A DNA stretch of 64,000 bases, taken from CAVQBC01 sp963848415. GTDB taxonomy: Bacteria > Actinomycetota > Thermoleophilia > Solirubrobacterales > Solirubrobacteraceae. Below are positions 1-7,945 of this stretch, one piece after another; within the stretch, counting starts at the first letter, position 1; each line of letters starts with the position of its first letter. A program made the translations under genes and the position numbers. Location of the stretch: positions 2,976,001 through 3,040,000 of the forward strand of contig CAWKDN010000001.1 of NCBI GenBank assembly GCA_963848415.1, in the 5' to 3' direction. Under the pieces are notes generated by a model. That model was not told the DNA's origin, did not search any database, and worked only from the letters and a program-made list of their open reading frames with translations.

Positions 1-763
1 TCCCGCGCACGGTCTCGCTGTGGACGTCGGCGAAGCGCTTGGCGAAGCGCGGGAGCGGACCCGCGTTGATCCCGAGCAGGTCGTGGAGCACGAGCACCTG
101 GCCGTCCGTGCTCGGGCCGGCGCCGATGCCGATGACGGGCACCTCCATGTGATGCATGATCAGGTCGGTCACGGCTGCCGGGATCGCCTCGAAGACGAGC
201 GAGAAGCAGCCCGCCGCCTGCAGCGCCAGCGCGTCGTCGAGCACCTGGCGGGCGCGCTCGGCTGTCCGGCCCTGCGCGCGGTAGCCACCCAGCGCCGTCG
301 CGGTCTGCGGCGTCAACCCGACGTGGCCCATCACGGGCACGCCGGCCCGCACGATCGCGGCGGCGCGCTCGGCCGACTGCCCCCCGCCCTCGAGCTTGAC
401 CGCGTCGCAGCCGGCCTCCTTGACGAAGCGGTGCGCGGTGCCGATCGCCTGCGCGTCAGAGGCCTCGTAGGAGCCGAAGGGCAGGTCGCCGACCAGCATC
501 GGCGTGCTCAGCCCGCGGCGCACGGCGGCGGTGAGCATCAGCAGCTCCTCGACGGTGACCGGCACGGTGTCGCGGTAGCCGAGCACGTTGTTGGCCGCCG
601 AGTCGCCGACCAGCACCATGTCGACCTCGGTCGCCTCGGCGACCAGCGCCGTCGGGTGGTCGTAGGCGGTGATCATCACGATCGGCTCGCCGAGCGCCCG
701 CATCTCGGCGAGCTTGGTCAGCGTGACGGGACGGCGATCGCTGCTGCGCGGAGGGGAGGACAT
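1..763 (-). CDS. panB: 3-methyl-2-oxobutanoate hydroxymethyltransferase (partial, C-terminus beyond window)
   Basis: Converts 2-oxoisovalerate to ketopantoate with methylenetetrahydrofolate, the first committed step of pantothenate/CoA synthesis, in the cytosol. The translation has the family hallmarks: the metal-site segment LVGDSAANNVLGY, the KLEGGG segment near the middle, and GIGAGPSTDGQVLVLHDLLG near the C-terminal end. 254 residues are present against a usual length of about 265-280, so only the tail is missing. The start is ATG at 763; an AAGGAG Shine-Dalgarno lies about 10 nt upstream. It is the last gene of a DUF2520-panC-panB operon, 31 bp after panC. Confidence 0.96.
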   Translation of the reverse strand, partial: MSSPPRSSDRRPVTLTKLAEMRALGEPIVMITAYDHPTALVAEATEVDMVLVGDSAANNVLGYRDTVPVTVEELLMLTAAVRRGLSTPMLVGDLPFGSYEASDAQAIGTAHRFVKEAGCDAVKLEGGGQSAERAAAIVRAGVPVMGHVGLTPQTATALGGYRAQGRTAERARQVLDDALALQAAGCFSLVFEAIPAAVTDLIMHHMEVPVIGIGAGPSTDGQVLVLHDLLGINAGPLPRFAKRFADVHSETVRG

Positions 764-794
764 GGGCGGGGGCTCCTTGTGCGTGGTCGGCGCT

Positions 795-1655
795 CTAGCG
801 AGTCGCCGCCGGGAGGGTGAGGGGGTCGAGGAGGACGTTGTCGATGAGCCGGACGGGGCCGACGTGGGCGGCGATCGCGACCAGCGCGCGGCCGTCGAGC
901 GTCGCCAGCGGCTCGAGCGTGTCGGGGTCGACGACGGCGAGGTACTCCGGCTGGATGCCGTCGAGTTGGGTGAGAGCGGCCTCGCGGACGCGAGCGGCGT
1001 CGCGCTCGCCGCCGTCCACGGCCTGCTGGGCGGCGCGCAGCGCACGGGAGAGGCCGACGGCCTGATCGCGCTCGGCCGCGCCGAGCCGGCGGTTGCGGCT
1101 GGAGAGCGCGAGGCCGTCGGCCTCGCGCACGGTCGGCACGATCTCGAGCCGGACCGGCACGTCGAGGTCGCGGATCATCTGGCGCACGACGACCACCTGC
1201 TGGGCGTCCTTCTGGCCGAAGTAGGCGACGTCAGGGCCGACCATGTTCAAGAGCTTGAGCACGACCGTGCAGACGCCGGCGAAGTGCCCCGGGCGCGAGG
1301 CGCCCTCGAGCACGTCGGAGAGCCCGCCGACCGTGACCGCGGTCGCGAAGCCGGCCGGGTAGACCTCGCCCTCCGGCGGCGCGAAGAGCACGTCGACGCC
1401 GAGCGCCTCGGCGGTGGCGGCGTCCTCCGCCTCGGAGCGCGGATAGGCCTGGAGGTCGCGCGGGTCGTTGAACTGCGCCGGGTTGACGAACAACGAGACG
1501 ATCACCTCGCCGGCGGCCTCGCGGGCGGCCCGCATCAGCGCCTCGTGCCCGCCGTGGAAGGCGCCCATGGTCGGGACGAGCGCCACCGTCCGCCCGCCGG
1601 CGCGGGCGGCCGCGACGTGCGCGCGGACGTCGGCGACGGTGCGCAACGTGATCAC
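795..1655 (-). CDS. panC: Pantoate--beta-alanine ligase (pantothenate synthetase)
   Basis: Condenses pantoate with beta-alanine through a pantoyl-adenylate, giving pantothenate. The 286-residue length is typical. The nucleotidyltransferase signature PTMGAFHGGHEAL (residues 28-40; H34 and H37 form the HxGH-type motif) is followed by FVNPAQF, the YFGQKDAQQ segment and the KMSKS-like LSSRN. The GTG start at 1655 overlaps the upstream stop in a GTGA arrangement, so translation is probably coupled to the DUF2520 gene. panB follows, so two consecutive enzymes of the pathway are co-transcribed. Confidence 0.96.
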   Translation of the reverse strand: MITLRTVADVRAHVAAARAGGRTVALVPTMGAFHGGHEALMRAAREAAGEVIVSLFVNPAQFNDPRDLQAYPRSEAEDAATAEALGVDVLFAPPEGEVYPAGFATAVTVGGLSDVLEGASRPGHFAGVCTVVLKLLNMVGPDVAYFGQKDAQQVVVVRQMIRDLDVPVRLEIVPTVREADGLALSSRNRRLGAAERDQAVGLSRALRAAQQAVDGGERDAARVREAALTQLDGIQPEYLAVVDPDTLEPLATLDGRALVAIAAHVGPVRLIDNVLLDPLTLPAATR

Positions 1656-2392
1656 GCGCGCGCCCCCGCGAGGCTCCGGGTGGCCTCCGCCAGCGCGTCG
1701 TAGAGCGCGAGCAGCTCGGGCGCGCGCTCGCTCAGCGCGGCGCGGTGGCGGGCGACCGTCGCCTCGTCGCCGCGGGCGATCGGCCCAGTCAGGGCCTCCT
1801 CGCCGCCGAGCTGGGCCCAGTTCTCCACCGCGGCGCGGACGAGCGGCGCCAGGTGCTCGCGCTGGACGCCCGCGGTGGCCGCCAGCTGCTCGGCGGCGGC
1901 CTGCAGCGTGACGAGGAAGTTCGCGGCCATCGAGGCGGCGGCGTGGTAGGCGGCGCGGTCGTCGGCAGCGACCTCGATCGGCACCATCCCGAGCGCCACC
2001 GCCAGGCTCTCGGCGACGGTCAGGGCCCGCGGCGACGTGCCGGCGACCGCACACGCCGCGCCGGCGAAGCGCGCCGGGCCCTCGGCGGGGACGGTCATCA
2101 GCGGGTGTAGCGCGAACGCCTCGTGGCCGGCGAGCGCCTCGAGGCCGAGCGCGCCGGAGCAGTGCCCGACCAGCGGGCCGGGCGCGACCGCCGCGGCCGC
2201 CGTGGCGATCGCGGCGTCCGGGACGCACAGCAGCACGACGTCCGCGATCGGGTCCGGCGGGGTGTCGAGGCGCCCGTACGGCCCGTCGACCGCGAGCCCG
2301 GCGGCGCGGAGGGCGGAAGCCAGGGCCGTCCCGAGGCGGCCGGCGCCGATGAGGGCGATGCGATCTGGGTCTGTGCGGTCCATCGGGTCCAT
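1652..2392 (-). CDS. Rossmann-like / DUF2520 domain protein of the pantothenate operon
   Basis: A 246-residue protein with an N-terminal Rossmann fold (GAGRLG, residues 16-21, after a short strand) and a helical C-terminal half resembling 6-phosphogluconate-dehydrogenase-type C-domains. The segments GHCSGALG and ALHPLMTVP are typical of the DUF2520 family. Family function is not established. Position as first gene of an operon with panC and panB, translationally coupled to panC, makes a role in pantoate supply plausible, for example NADPH-dependent ketopantoate reduction; that is inference from context and fold. ATG at 2392 is used; a second in-frame ATG at 2383 is possible. A TATCAT hexamer at 2421-2426 on this strand may be its -10. 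Confidence 0.85.
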   Translation of the reverse strand: MDPMDRTDPDRIALIGAGRLGTALASALRAAGLAVDGPYGRLDTPPDPIADVVLLCVPDAAIATAAAAVAPGPLVGHCSGALGLEALAGHEAFALHPLMTVPAEGPARFAGAACAVAGTSPRALTVAESLAVALGMVPIEVAADDRAAYHAAASMAANFLVTLQAAAEQLAATAGVQREHLAPLVRAAVENWAQLGGEEALTGPIARGDEATVARHRAALSERAPELLALYDALAEATRSLAGARA

Positions 2393-2420
2393 CCCGCGAC
2401 GGGTGACGGCCTGGGCTCAG

Positions 2421-2426
2421 ATGATA
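2421..2426 (-). promoter_or_regulatory. Putative -10 of the pan operon
   Basis: TATCAT on the minus strand, 28 nt before the ATG at 2392. No convincing -35 is visible. It faces away from the uracil-DNA glycosylase promoter. Confidence 0.35.
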
Positions 2427-2474
2427 GACCCGCAGGGTGCGAGATCGGCGCGCGGGCCCCGCCGCGGAGGGTTG

Positions 2475-2480
2475 TACGGT
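2475..2480 (+). promoter_or_regulatory. TACGGT -10 box, leaderless-type promoter of the uracil-DNA glycosylase gene
   Basis: TAnnnT hexamer ending 7 nt before GTG 2488. The spacing predicts transcription starting at or next to the start codon and supports 2488 over the upstream GTG at 2437. Confidence 0.5.
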
Positions 2481-2487
2481 CTCGGGC

Positions 2488-4302
2488 GTGGCCACGGCAG
2501 ACGTTCGCCGCGAGGAGCTCAAAGCGGTCTGGCGCCAGGCGCAGGGGTGCACGAAGTGCCCCCAGCTCGCCGCGACGCGCCAGTCGGTCGTCTTCGGCTC
2601 CGGCAACGCCGACGCGGACCTGATGTTCGTGGGCGAGGCCCCCGGCGCCAACGAGGACAAGCAGGGCGTGCCCTTCGTGGGCCAGGCAGGCCGGCTGCTC
2701 GACCAGCTGCTGTCGGAGATCGGCCTCCAGCGGTCCGACGTGTTCGTCGTGAACGTCCTCAAGTGCCTCAGGTACAACACTCCCGTCCAACTCGGGGACG
2801 GTTCCTGGGCCCCGATCGTGCGCCTCGTCCGCTCTCGCTACCAGGGCACGGTCATGTCGGTTGACGACGCCGGTCGTCTTGTACCTCGCCGTGTGACGGG
2901 GTGGCATGCGACGCCGCTCGGCGGCCGAGCCGTGTATCGGCTCACGTACCGATCCGCCAAGCGCTCGGGTCGGGGACGTCTCGGCGTCGAGCTCACGGGT
3001 GATCACCCGGTCCTAACGTCGCGCGGATACGTCCCGGTTGCAGAGCTTCGCAACGACGATCGAGTAGCCACCGGGCAGGGCCTCTCGGCAGCCGCCCGGG
3101 ATCTGATCTACGGCACCTTGCTCGGCGATGGCTCGATCAGCGCGACGCAGTCGAGCGTCACCTTCTCTCATTCCGAGCGGCAGGCAGACTACTCGAGCTT
3201 CAAGGCCCAGGTCCTTGAGGAGCTCCGGCCTGCTCAGGCCAGCTTCGAGGTCGCTGCGGCGGTTGGGGGGGATCGCACGTACGGCGTCGTTCAGGTGCGG
3301 ACCCTCGCGCATCGGGCGATCGACGTGATTCGGAGGGACTTCTACCGCCCGAAAAAGGTCGTGCCTCGGCGACTGGCCACCGAGCTCAATCCGCGGATGC
3401 TCGCCGTCTGGTTCATGGACGACGGGCACATGCGCAAGCGTCCTCCGCGCCAGCCATTGGCGGAGATCGCGACTGTCGGCTTCGAGGACGCCGACCTCCA
3501 GGTCCTCCTCTCCGGCCTGCGGCGACTCGGGCTGACGGCAAAGGCAAGCCGAGGTCGGCTGTATTTCGACGTCCCGGCCAGTCGAGAGCTCTCGCGGAAG
3601 ATCGCTCGGTTCGCCCCTCCATCCATGCGGTACAAGCTCCATCCGGAGATCGAGGCGGAGTGTCCCTTCTCGCCCGAAGCGTGGGCGGCGGGGCCTGAAG
3701 AAGTGCTCTACGACGAGGTCGAGGTCGAGGAAATCACTCACCGGTCTCGCAACGAGGTCACGTTCTTCTGCCTGGACGTCGAAGGAACCCACAACTTCGT
3801 TACCTCGGGCGGGGTTGTGCACAACTGCCGCCCGCCCGGCAACCGCGATCCGCTGCCCCAGGAGATCGACAACTGCCAGGAGTACCTGTTCCGCCAGCTC
3901 GAGCTGATCGAGCCGCGCGTGGTCTGCACGCTGGGCAACTTCGCCACCAAGCTCCTGCGCGCGGACCCGGCGACGGGGATCACGCGGCTGCACGGCCGCG
4001 AGGAGGAGCGGGTAATCGGGCCGCGGGCGGTGCGCCTGTACCCGATCTTCCACCCGGCGGCGGCGCTCTACACCCCGCGGATGCTCGAGACGCTGCGCGA
4101 GGACTTCGGGCGGCTGCCGGAGCTGCTTGCGCTCGACCCGCCGCCGCAGCCACAGCCGGAGCCGGAGGAGCCGCCGCCCGTGGTGGTGCCGGATCCCGGC
4201 GTGGTCGAGGCGGCGCGGCGCGAGCCGGCGCCCGAGGCGCCCGCGGAGCCGCAGCCCGATCCCGAGCCCGAGCGCGACGCCAGTCAGCTCGGGCTGTTCT
4301 GA
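2488..4302 (+). CDS. Family 4 uracil-DNA glycosylase, interrupted by an intein
   Basis: Removes uracil from DNA in base-excision repair; a [4Fe-4S] enzyme. The host protein is about 250 residues after removal of a 354-residue intein (residues 93-446). Visible host features are C21 and C24 (CTKCP), motif A GEAPG at 49-53, QGVPFVGQAGRLLD, VNVLK before the intein, then CRPPGNRDP and a further Cys sixteen residues later (C447 and C463), matching the four cluster ligands of the family, and the catalytic-loop motif HPAAAL. A proline/glutamate-rich tail ends in QLGLF, a match to the bacterial beta-clamp-binding pentapeptide. GTG 2488 is chosen from homology and the TACGGT box; GTG 2437 would add 17 residues. 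The 3' end overlaps the convergent acetyltransferase gene by 19 bp. Confidence 0.93.
   Translation: MATADVRREELKAVWRQAQGCTKCPQLAATRQSVVFGSGNADADLMFVGEAPGANEDKQGVPFVGQAGRLLDQLLSEIGLQRSDVFVVNVLKCLRYNTPVQLGDGSWAPIVRLVRSRYQGTVMSVDDAGRLVPRRVTGWHATPLGGRAVYRLTYRSAKRSGRGRLGVELTGDHPVLTSRGYVPVAELRNDDRVATGQGLSAAARDLIYGTLLGDGSISATQSSVTFSHSERQADYSSFKAQVLEELRPAQASFEVAAAVGGDRTYGVVQVRTLAHRAIDVIRRDFYRPKKVVPRRLATELNPRMLAVWFMDDGHMRKRPPRQPLAEIATVGFEDADLQVLLSGLRRLGLTAKASRGRLYFDVPASRELSRKIARFAPPSMRYKLHPEIEAECPFSPEAWAAGPEEVLYDEVEVEEITHRSRNEVTFFCLDVEGTHNFVTSGGVVHNCRPPGNRDPLPQEIDNCQEYLFRQLELIEPRVVCTLGNFATKLLRADPATGITRLHGREEERVIGPRAVRLYPIFHPAAALYTPRMLETLREDFGRLPELLALDPPPQPQPEPEEPPPVVVPDPGVVEAARREPAPEAPAEPQPDPEPERDASQLGLF
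2764..3825 (+). other. In-frame intein with LAGLIDADG homing endonuclease (354 aa)
   Basis: A complete splicing element inside the uracil-DNA glycosylase. Block A starts with Cys1 (CLRYNTPV); block B is TGDHPVLTSRGY with the T-x-x-H motif; two LAGLIDADG motifs are visible, IYGTLLGDGSI and LAVWFMDDG; block F is FFCLDVEGTHNFVTSGG; block G is VVHN followed by Cys+1. All residues needed for canonical protein splicing (Cys1, block B Thr/His, penultimate His, terminal Asn, Cys+1) are present, so it should be active. Codon use and base composition are visibly less GC-biased than in the flanking exteins, which fits horizontal acquisition. Confidence 0.95.
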
Positions 4303-4856
4303 GCCCGCGCCGCGGTCCAGTCCTCGACGGTCAGCGCGTAGCGCTCGTGGTCGCGCCAGCGGCCGCCGATCAGCAGGTAGCGCGGCGAGTAGCCCTCGAG
4401 CCGGAAGCCGACCGCCCGGGCCAGCGCCACCGACGCGCGGTTCGCCGGCTGGATGTTGGCCTCGATCCGGTGCAGCGCGAGCGGGCCGAACGCGTACTCC
4501 GCCACCAGGGCGAGCCCTTCGCGCATGTAGCCGCGGCCGGCGTGCTCGGCGTGCGCGTAGTAGCCGAGGAACGCCGACTGAAAGAGCCCGCGCACGATCT
4601 GGGAGACGTTGAACACGCCCGCGATCGCCCCGTCCTCGCTGCGGCAGGCCAGCAGGGAGAAGAAGTCCTCCCGGCGCGAGCGCAGCAGCAGGTCCTCGAA
4701 CTGGTCCGGGCGATCGGGCGGGAACGCCCACGGCTGGTGGAACGAGCGGCTCGCGCGGACGAGGGCGAGCAGCTCGTCCTGGTCGGAGCGGGCGAGCTCG
4801 CGCACGTAGACGCGGGCTGAGGAGGCATGGGCGCCGGGCTGGGCGGGCGCGGTCAC
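4284..4856 (-). CDS. GNAT-family N-acetyltransferase (RimJ/RimL-like)
   Basis: 190 residues with a GNAT fold: the acceptor-side segment near the N-terminus, AGVFNVSQIVRG, then EHAGRGYMREGLALV carrying the acetyl-CoA pyrophosphate-binding loop, and the RimJ-type end HRIEANIQPANRASVALA followed by GFRLEGYSPRYLLI. RimJ/RimL-like enzymes acetylate protein N-termini or small amines; the substrate cannot be read from sequence. GTG 4856 is the start that fits the length. It lies downstream of two glycosyltransferase genes on the same strand with a 31-bp gap that contains a short near-duplication of the preceding gene's end. Confidence 0.88.
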   Translation of the reverse strand: MTAPAQPGAHASSARVYVRELARSDQDELLALVRASRSFHQPWAFPPDRPDQFEDLLLRSRREDFFSLLACRSEDGAIAGVFNVSQIVRGLFQSAFLGYYAHAEHAGRGYMREGLALVAEYAFGPLALHRIEANIQPANRASVALARAVGFRLEGYSPRYLLIGGRWRDHERYALTVEDWTAARAQNSPS

Positions 4857-4887
4857 GGCGCGCCCTTGCCGGGGCCGGCCGCCGCGG

Positions 4888-5781
4888 TCACGGCGTGCCC
4901 CTTCCGGGCCCGGCCGCCGCGAGCGCGGCGGCGAGCTGCGCCCACTCGCGTCCCGCCGGCCGCCGCAGCGCTGCGCGCGCGGCGGCACGCGACGCGAAGG
5001 TGAGCACCTGTGCGGCGGTGTCGAGGCCCGCGGCCGTGCGTCCCCGCCGCGCGCGGACGACCGCCCGGCGGCGGCCGGCCAGCAGGCGCTGCGGCTCGCC
5101 GCCGTAGGCCGCGCGCGTCGAGTGGCCCCCCAGGTGCTGCACGCGGACGGCGGGATCGAGCAGCGTCGGAACTCCTGCGGCGCGGGCGCGCAGGCACAGG
5201 TCCATGTCCTCATAAAACAGGAAGTGGGCCGGGTCGAACGGCCCGAGCCGCCGCAACGTTGCCGTGCGAGCCGCCAGGCAGGCCGCGACGGCCCACCCGA
5301 CCGAGCGCGGGCGCGCCGCCCGCCAGGGCTCCGCGCGCTCGCGCAGGCCGTGTGGGAGCAGCGGCGGGTGCACCAGCGCCGGCACCAGTGCACCGGCGGT
5401 CCCGGGCAGCGGGTGCGCCGAGCGCTCGGGGCGGCCGTCGGGGCCGACGAGCCGCGGCGCCCACAGGGCGTCGCGGGCGCGCGCCGCGGCGGCGAGGCGG
5501 CGGGCGCCGTCGTCGAGCAGCTCGCAGTCGGGGTTGAGCAGGAGCGTGACCGGGTGACGGGCGTGGGCGACGCCGGCGTTGTTGGCCGCGCCGAAGCCGG
5601 GGTTGGCGCCGAGCGCGACGACCTCGGCCCCGCCGGCTCGCGCGAGGCGAGGGCCGTCGTCGCCCGAGGCGGCGTCGACGGCGATCACCTGCGCGTCTCC
5701 GAGATGGCGCGCGAGCGAGCCCAGCAGGGCGGGCAGCGGCGCGGCCGAGTCGTGCAGCACGGTGACGACCGAGACGCTCAC
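4888..5781 (-). CDS. Family 2 glycosyltransferase (rhamnosyltransferase-like)
   Basis: 297 residues. The N-terminal GT-A domain opens with VSVSVVTVLHDSAAPLPALL, followed by AVDAASGDDG, GANPGFGAANNAG and the metal-binding NPDCELL. Later FYEDMDLCLRARAAG carries the ED motif typical of wbbL-like rhamnosyltransferases. It probably transfers a sugar to a lipid-linked or surface glycan at the cytoplasmic face. GTG 5781 overlaps the upstream glycosyltransferase stop (GTGA), so the pair is coupled. Donor and acceptor are unknown. Confidence 0.9.
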   Translation of the reverse strand: MSVSVVTVLHDSAAPLPALLGSLARHLGDAQVIAVDAASGDDGPRLARAGGAEVVALGANPGFGAANNAGVAHARHPVTLLLNPDCELLDDGARRLAAAARARDALWAPRLVGPDGRPERSAHPLPGTAGALVPALVHPPLLPHGLRERAEPWRAARPRSVGWAVAACLAARTATLRRLGPFDPAHFLFYEDMDLCLRARAAGVPTLLDPAVRVQHLGGHSTRAAYGGEPQRLLAGRRRAVVRARRGRTAAGLDTAAQVLTFASRAAARAALRRPAGREWAQLAAALAAAGPGRGTP

Positions 5782-6842
5782 CCGGCGGCCTCCGCCAGTG
5801 CCGCGTGGGTCGCCGCGGCCGTCCGCCGCCAGTCCAGGGCGGCGGTCGCCGCCCGCCCGGCGGCCGCGAGCCGGTCGCGCTCGGGTGGGTCCTCGGCCAG
5901 CTCCATCAGCGCGTGCGCCAGCGCGACCGCGTCGCCCGGCGGCACGTAGCGCGCCCCGTGGGGGCCGAGCGTCTCGCGCAGTACGGGCAGGTCGGCGGCG
6001 ATGACCGGCGTCCCGTAGCCGAGCGCCTCCACGGGCGGGAGCCCGAAGCCCTCGTCGAGCGAGGGGAAGACGAGCGCCAGCGCGCCCGCGTAGAGGGCGG
6101 GGAGGCGGTCGTCGCCGACGTGGCCGAGCAGGCTGATCCCCGGCCCGATGACCTCGCCCGCGAGCCGGCCGTCGCCCGCGACCACCAGCTCGGCGGTGAG
6201 ACCGCGGTCGCGGGCGAGCGCGTACGCCCGCGCCAGCACCGCCGGCGCCTTGCGCGGCTCGAGCGCGCCCGCGAACAGGAAGTAGGCCACGTCCGCCGCG
6301 CTCGCGGGCGCCGGCGCGGTGACCGCCGGGGCGAGCGCGATCGTGCGCACGCGCGCCGGCTCGAGCCCCCAGGCGCAGACCAGGTCGGCGTTGCCGACCG
6401 CGGTGGGGGTCAGCACGAAGCGGGCGCCGCGCGCCAGCGCCCGCGGGCGGGCGAGCGCGTGCCAGGCCCGCTCGTAGCGGGTGAAGTCGCCGGGGCGGCG
6501 CTCCCACGAGCGGTCGTGGACGGAGAGCACCAGCGGGGCCCCGGGCGTGATCGCCGCCGGCGCGGGGGCGGGCATCCACACGACGTCGCAGCCGCCGGCG
6601 AGCGCGTCGAGCCGCGGCCGGCCGAGGACCGCCGCCGGACCGTGCAGCAGCCGGCCCGGCAGGGCGTGGCGCACGGGCACGACCCCGGCCGGGAGCCCGG
6701 AGACGGGGCCGCGCGGCAGCAGCACGCGCCACTCGTCCTGCGGGTAGGCCGCCGCGAGCGCCCCCAGCAGCGCGCTCGTATAGTGCGCCACGCCCCGGCC
6801 CCGCCCCCCGACGAGGCTGCGCCCGTCGACGCCGACCCTCAT
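5778..6842 (-). CDS. Family 4 glycosyltransferase
   Basis: 354 residues with the GT-B two-domain layout: N-terminal MRVGVDGRSLVGGRGRGVAH with a glycine-rich acceptor loop, and a C-terminal donor domain with FAGALEPRKAPAVL and the E-x7-E motif in DEGFGLPPVEALG. It is the first gene of a three-gene minus-strand run (GT4, GT2, acetyltransferase). The ATG at 6842 faces the divergent glycosyltransferase whose probable start is at 6848, so almost no room remains for separate promoters. Role in surface glycan assembly is inferred from the neighbourhood. Confidence 0.92.
   Translation of the reverse strand: MRVGVDGRSLVGGRGRGVAHYTSALLGALAAAYPQDEWRVLLPRGPVSGLPAGVVPVRHALPGRLLHGPAAVLGRPRLDALAGGCDVVWMPAPAPAAITPGAPLVLSVHDRSWERRPGDFTRYERAWHALARPRALARGARFVLTPTAVGNADLVCAWGLEPARVRTIALAPAVTAPAPASAADVAYFLFAGALEPRKAPAVLARAYALARDRGLTAELVVAGDGRLAGEVIGPGISLLGHVGDDRLPALYAGALALVFPSLDEGFGLPPVEALGYGTPVIAADLPVLRETLGPHGARYVPPGDAVALAHALMELAEDPPERDRLAAAGRAATAALDWRRTAAATHAALAEAAG
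6779..6784 (+). promoter_or_regulatory. Putative -10 (TATAGT) for the plus-strand glycosyltransferase
   Basis: TATAGT lies inside the 5' end of the opposite-strand gene, about 64 nt before the CTG at 6848. No clear -35 is seen. Confidence 0.3.
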
Positions 6843-6847
6843 CGCCG

Positions 6848-7876
6848 CTGACCGGCCCGATCGCCATCGACGCCCGCGCCGCCGTCCGCCCCGAGCCCGG
6901 CGGCGTCGAGCGCTGGGCGCGCGAGCTGTGCGCCCGCCTGCCCGCCCTGCGGCCCGGCGCCTACGCGGTGATCGCGCCCCGCCGGCGCCTCGCCCACCGG
7001 GCCGGCCACGCGTGGGAGCAGGGCGTGTTGCCGGTGCAGGCGCGGCGGCTGGGCGCGAGCGCGCTGCTCGGGCCCGCCAACCTCGCGCCGCTCGCCTCCG
7101 GGCGCAACGTGATCGTCATCCACGACGCCGCGGCGCTGCGCCATCCGGGCTGGTACTCGCGGCCCTACGCGGCCCTGCAGCGGCGGCTGCTGCCGGCCCT
7201 GGCCCGTCGTGCGCTGCACCTGGTGACCGTATCCGAGTTCTCGCGCGGCGAGCTCGTCGAGCTGCTGGGCGCCGATCCGGCGCGGGTGAGCGTGGTGCCG
7301 GGCGGCGTCGACTCGGCGTTCCGTCCTGGGGCCGATCCGGCGCCGGCGCGGCGGCGGCTCGGCCTCGAGCGCCCCTACGTGCTCTGCGTCGCGGCGGACA
7401 CGGCCCGCAAGAACCTCGGTGCGCTCGTGCCGGCCGCTCGCGCGCTGGCGAGCGAGGGCGTCGAGGTGGTCGTGGCCGGCGGCCATCGCCCGCAGTACGC
7501 GCGCGAGAGCGGCCTGGCGGAGCTGCGCCGCCTCGGCTCGGTCGGCGACGACCTGCTGCCCGGGCTCTACGCGGGCGCGGAGGCCTTCGTGCTGCCCTCC
7601 CACTACGAGGGCTTCGGCCTGCCGGCGGTCGAGGCGATGGCGGCCGGCGTCCCGGTGCTGGCCTCCGACGCGGGCGCGCTGCCCGAGGTCTGCGGAGGCG
7701 CGGCCCGCCTGGTGGCGCCCGACGGCGAGGCGGTCCGCGAGGCGCTCCTGGCGCTGCTCGGCGACGCCGCGGCGCGCGCCGCCCTGCGGGCCGCGGGACT
7801 CGAGCAGGCCGCTCGGTTCAGCTGGGAGCGGACGGCGCGCGAGCTGGACGGGGTGCTGCGGCGCGTCGTGCCCTAG
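6848..7876 (+). CDS. Family 4 glycosyltransferase with uncertain (possibly CTG) start
   Basis: GT-B glycosyltransferase. The conserved N-terminus IAIDARAAVRPEPGGVERWA is encoded from about 6854, upstream of the first ATG/GTG-type start (GTG 6968); the only plausible codon covering it is CTG 6848. From CTG the protein is 342 residues, from GTG 6968 only 302 and lacking the first strand and acceptor loop. The donor domain has CVAADTARKNLGALV and the E-x7-E motif in HYEGFGLPAVEAMAAG. It belongs to the surface-glycan block and is divergent from the GT4 gene at 6842. The call is firm, the start is not. Confidence 0.85.
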   Translation: MTGPIAIDARAAVRPEPGGVERWARELCARLPALRPGAYAVIAPRRRLAHRAGHAWEQGVLPVQARRLGASALLGPANLAPLASGRNVIVIHDAAALRHPGWYSRPYAALQRRLLPALARRALHLVTVSEFSRGELVELLGADPARVSVVPGGVDSAFRPGADPAPARRRLGLERPYVLCVAADTARKNLGALVPAARALASEGVEVVVAGGHRPQYARESGLAELRRLGSVGDDLLPGLYAGAEAFVLPSHYEGFGLPAVEAMAAGVPVLASDAGALPEVCGGAARLVAPDGEAVREALLALLGDAAARAALRAAGLEQAARFSWERTARELDGVLRRVVP

Positions 7877-7900
7877 CGGCGTGGCGGTTTCGGCGGAGGA

Positions 7901-7921
7901 AACCCCGCATCGAGGGTGGCC
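7901..7921 (+). repeat. Short repeat unit related to the 28392-28484 repeats
   Basis: AACCCCGCATCGAGGGTGGC resembles the two units at 28394-28414 and 28465-28486 (shared core CCCGCATCGA followed by GGGT or similar). It sits just 5' of the 117-nt palindromic element. Confidence 0.45.
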
Positions 7922-7945
7922 CGAGGTGGCTCGGCGCTCCGATCA

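Noticed and set aside
2764..3825. Group I intron or separate inserted gene in the glycosylase
   Set aside because: The frame is continuous through both junctions and all protein-splicing motifs are present, so it is an intein.
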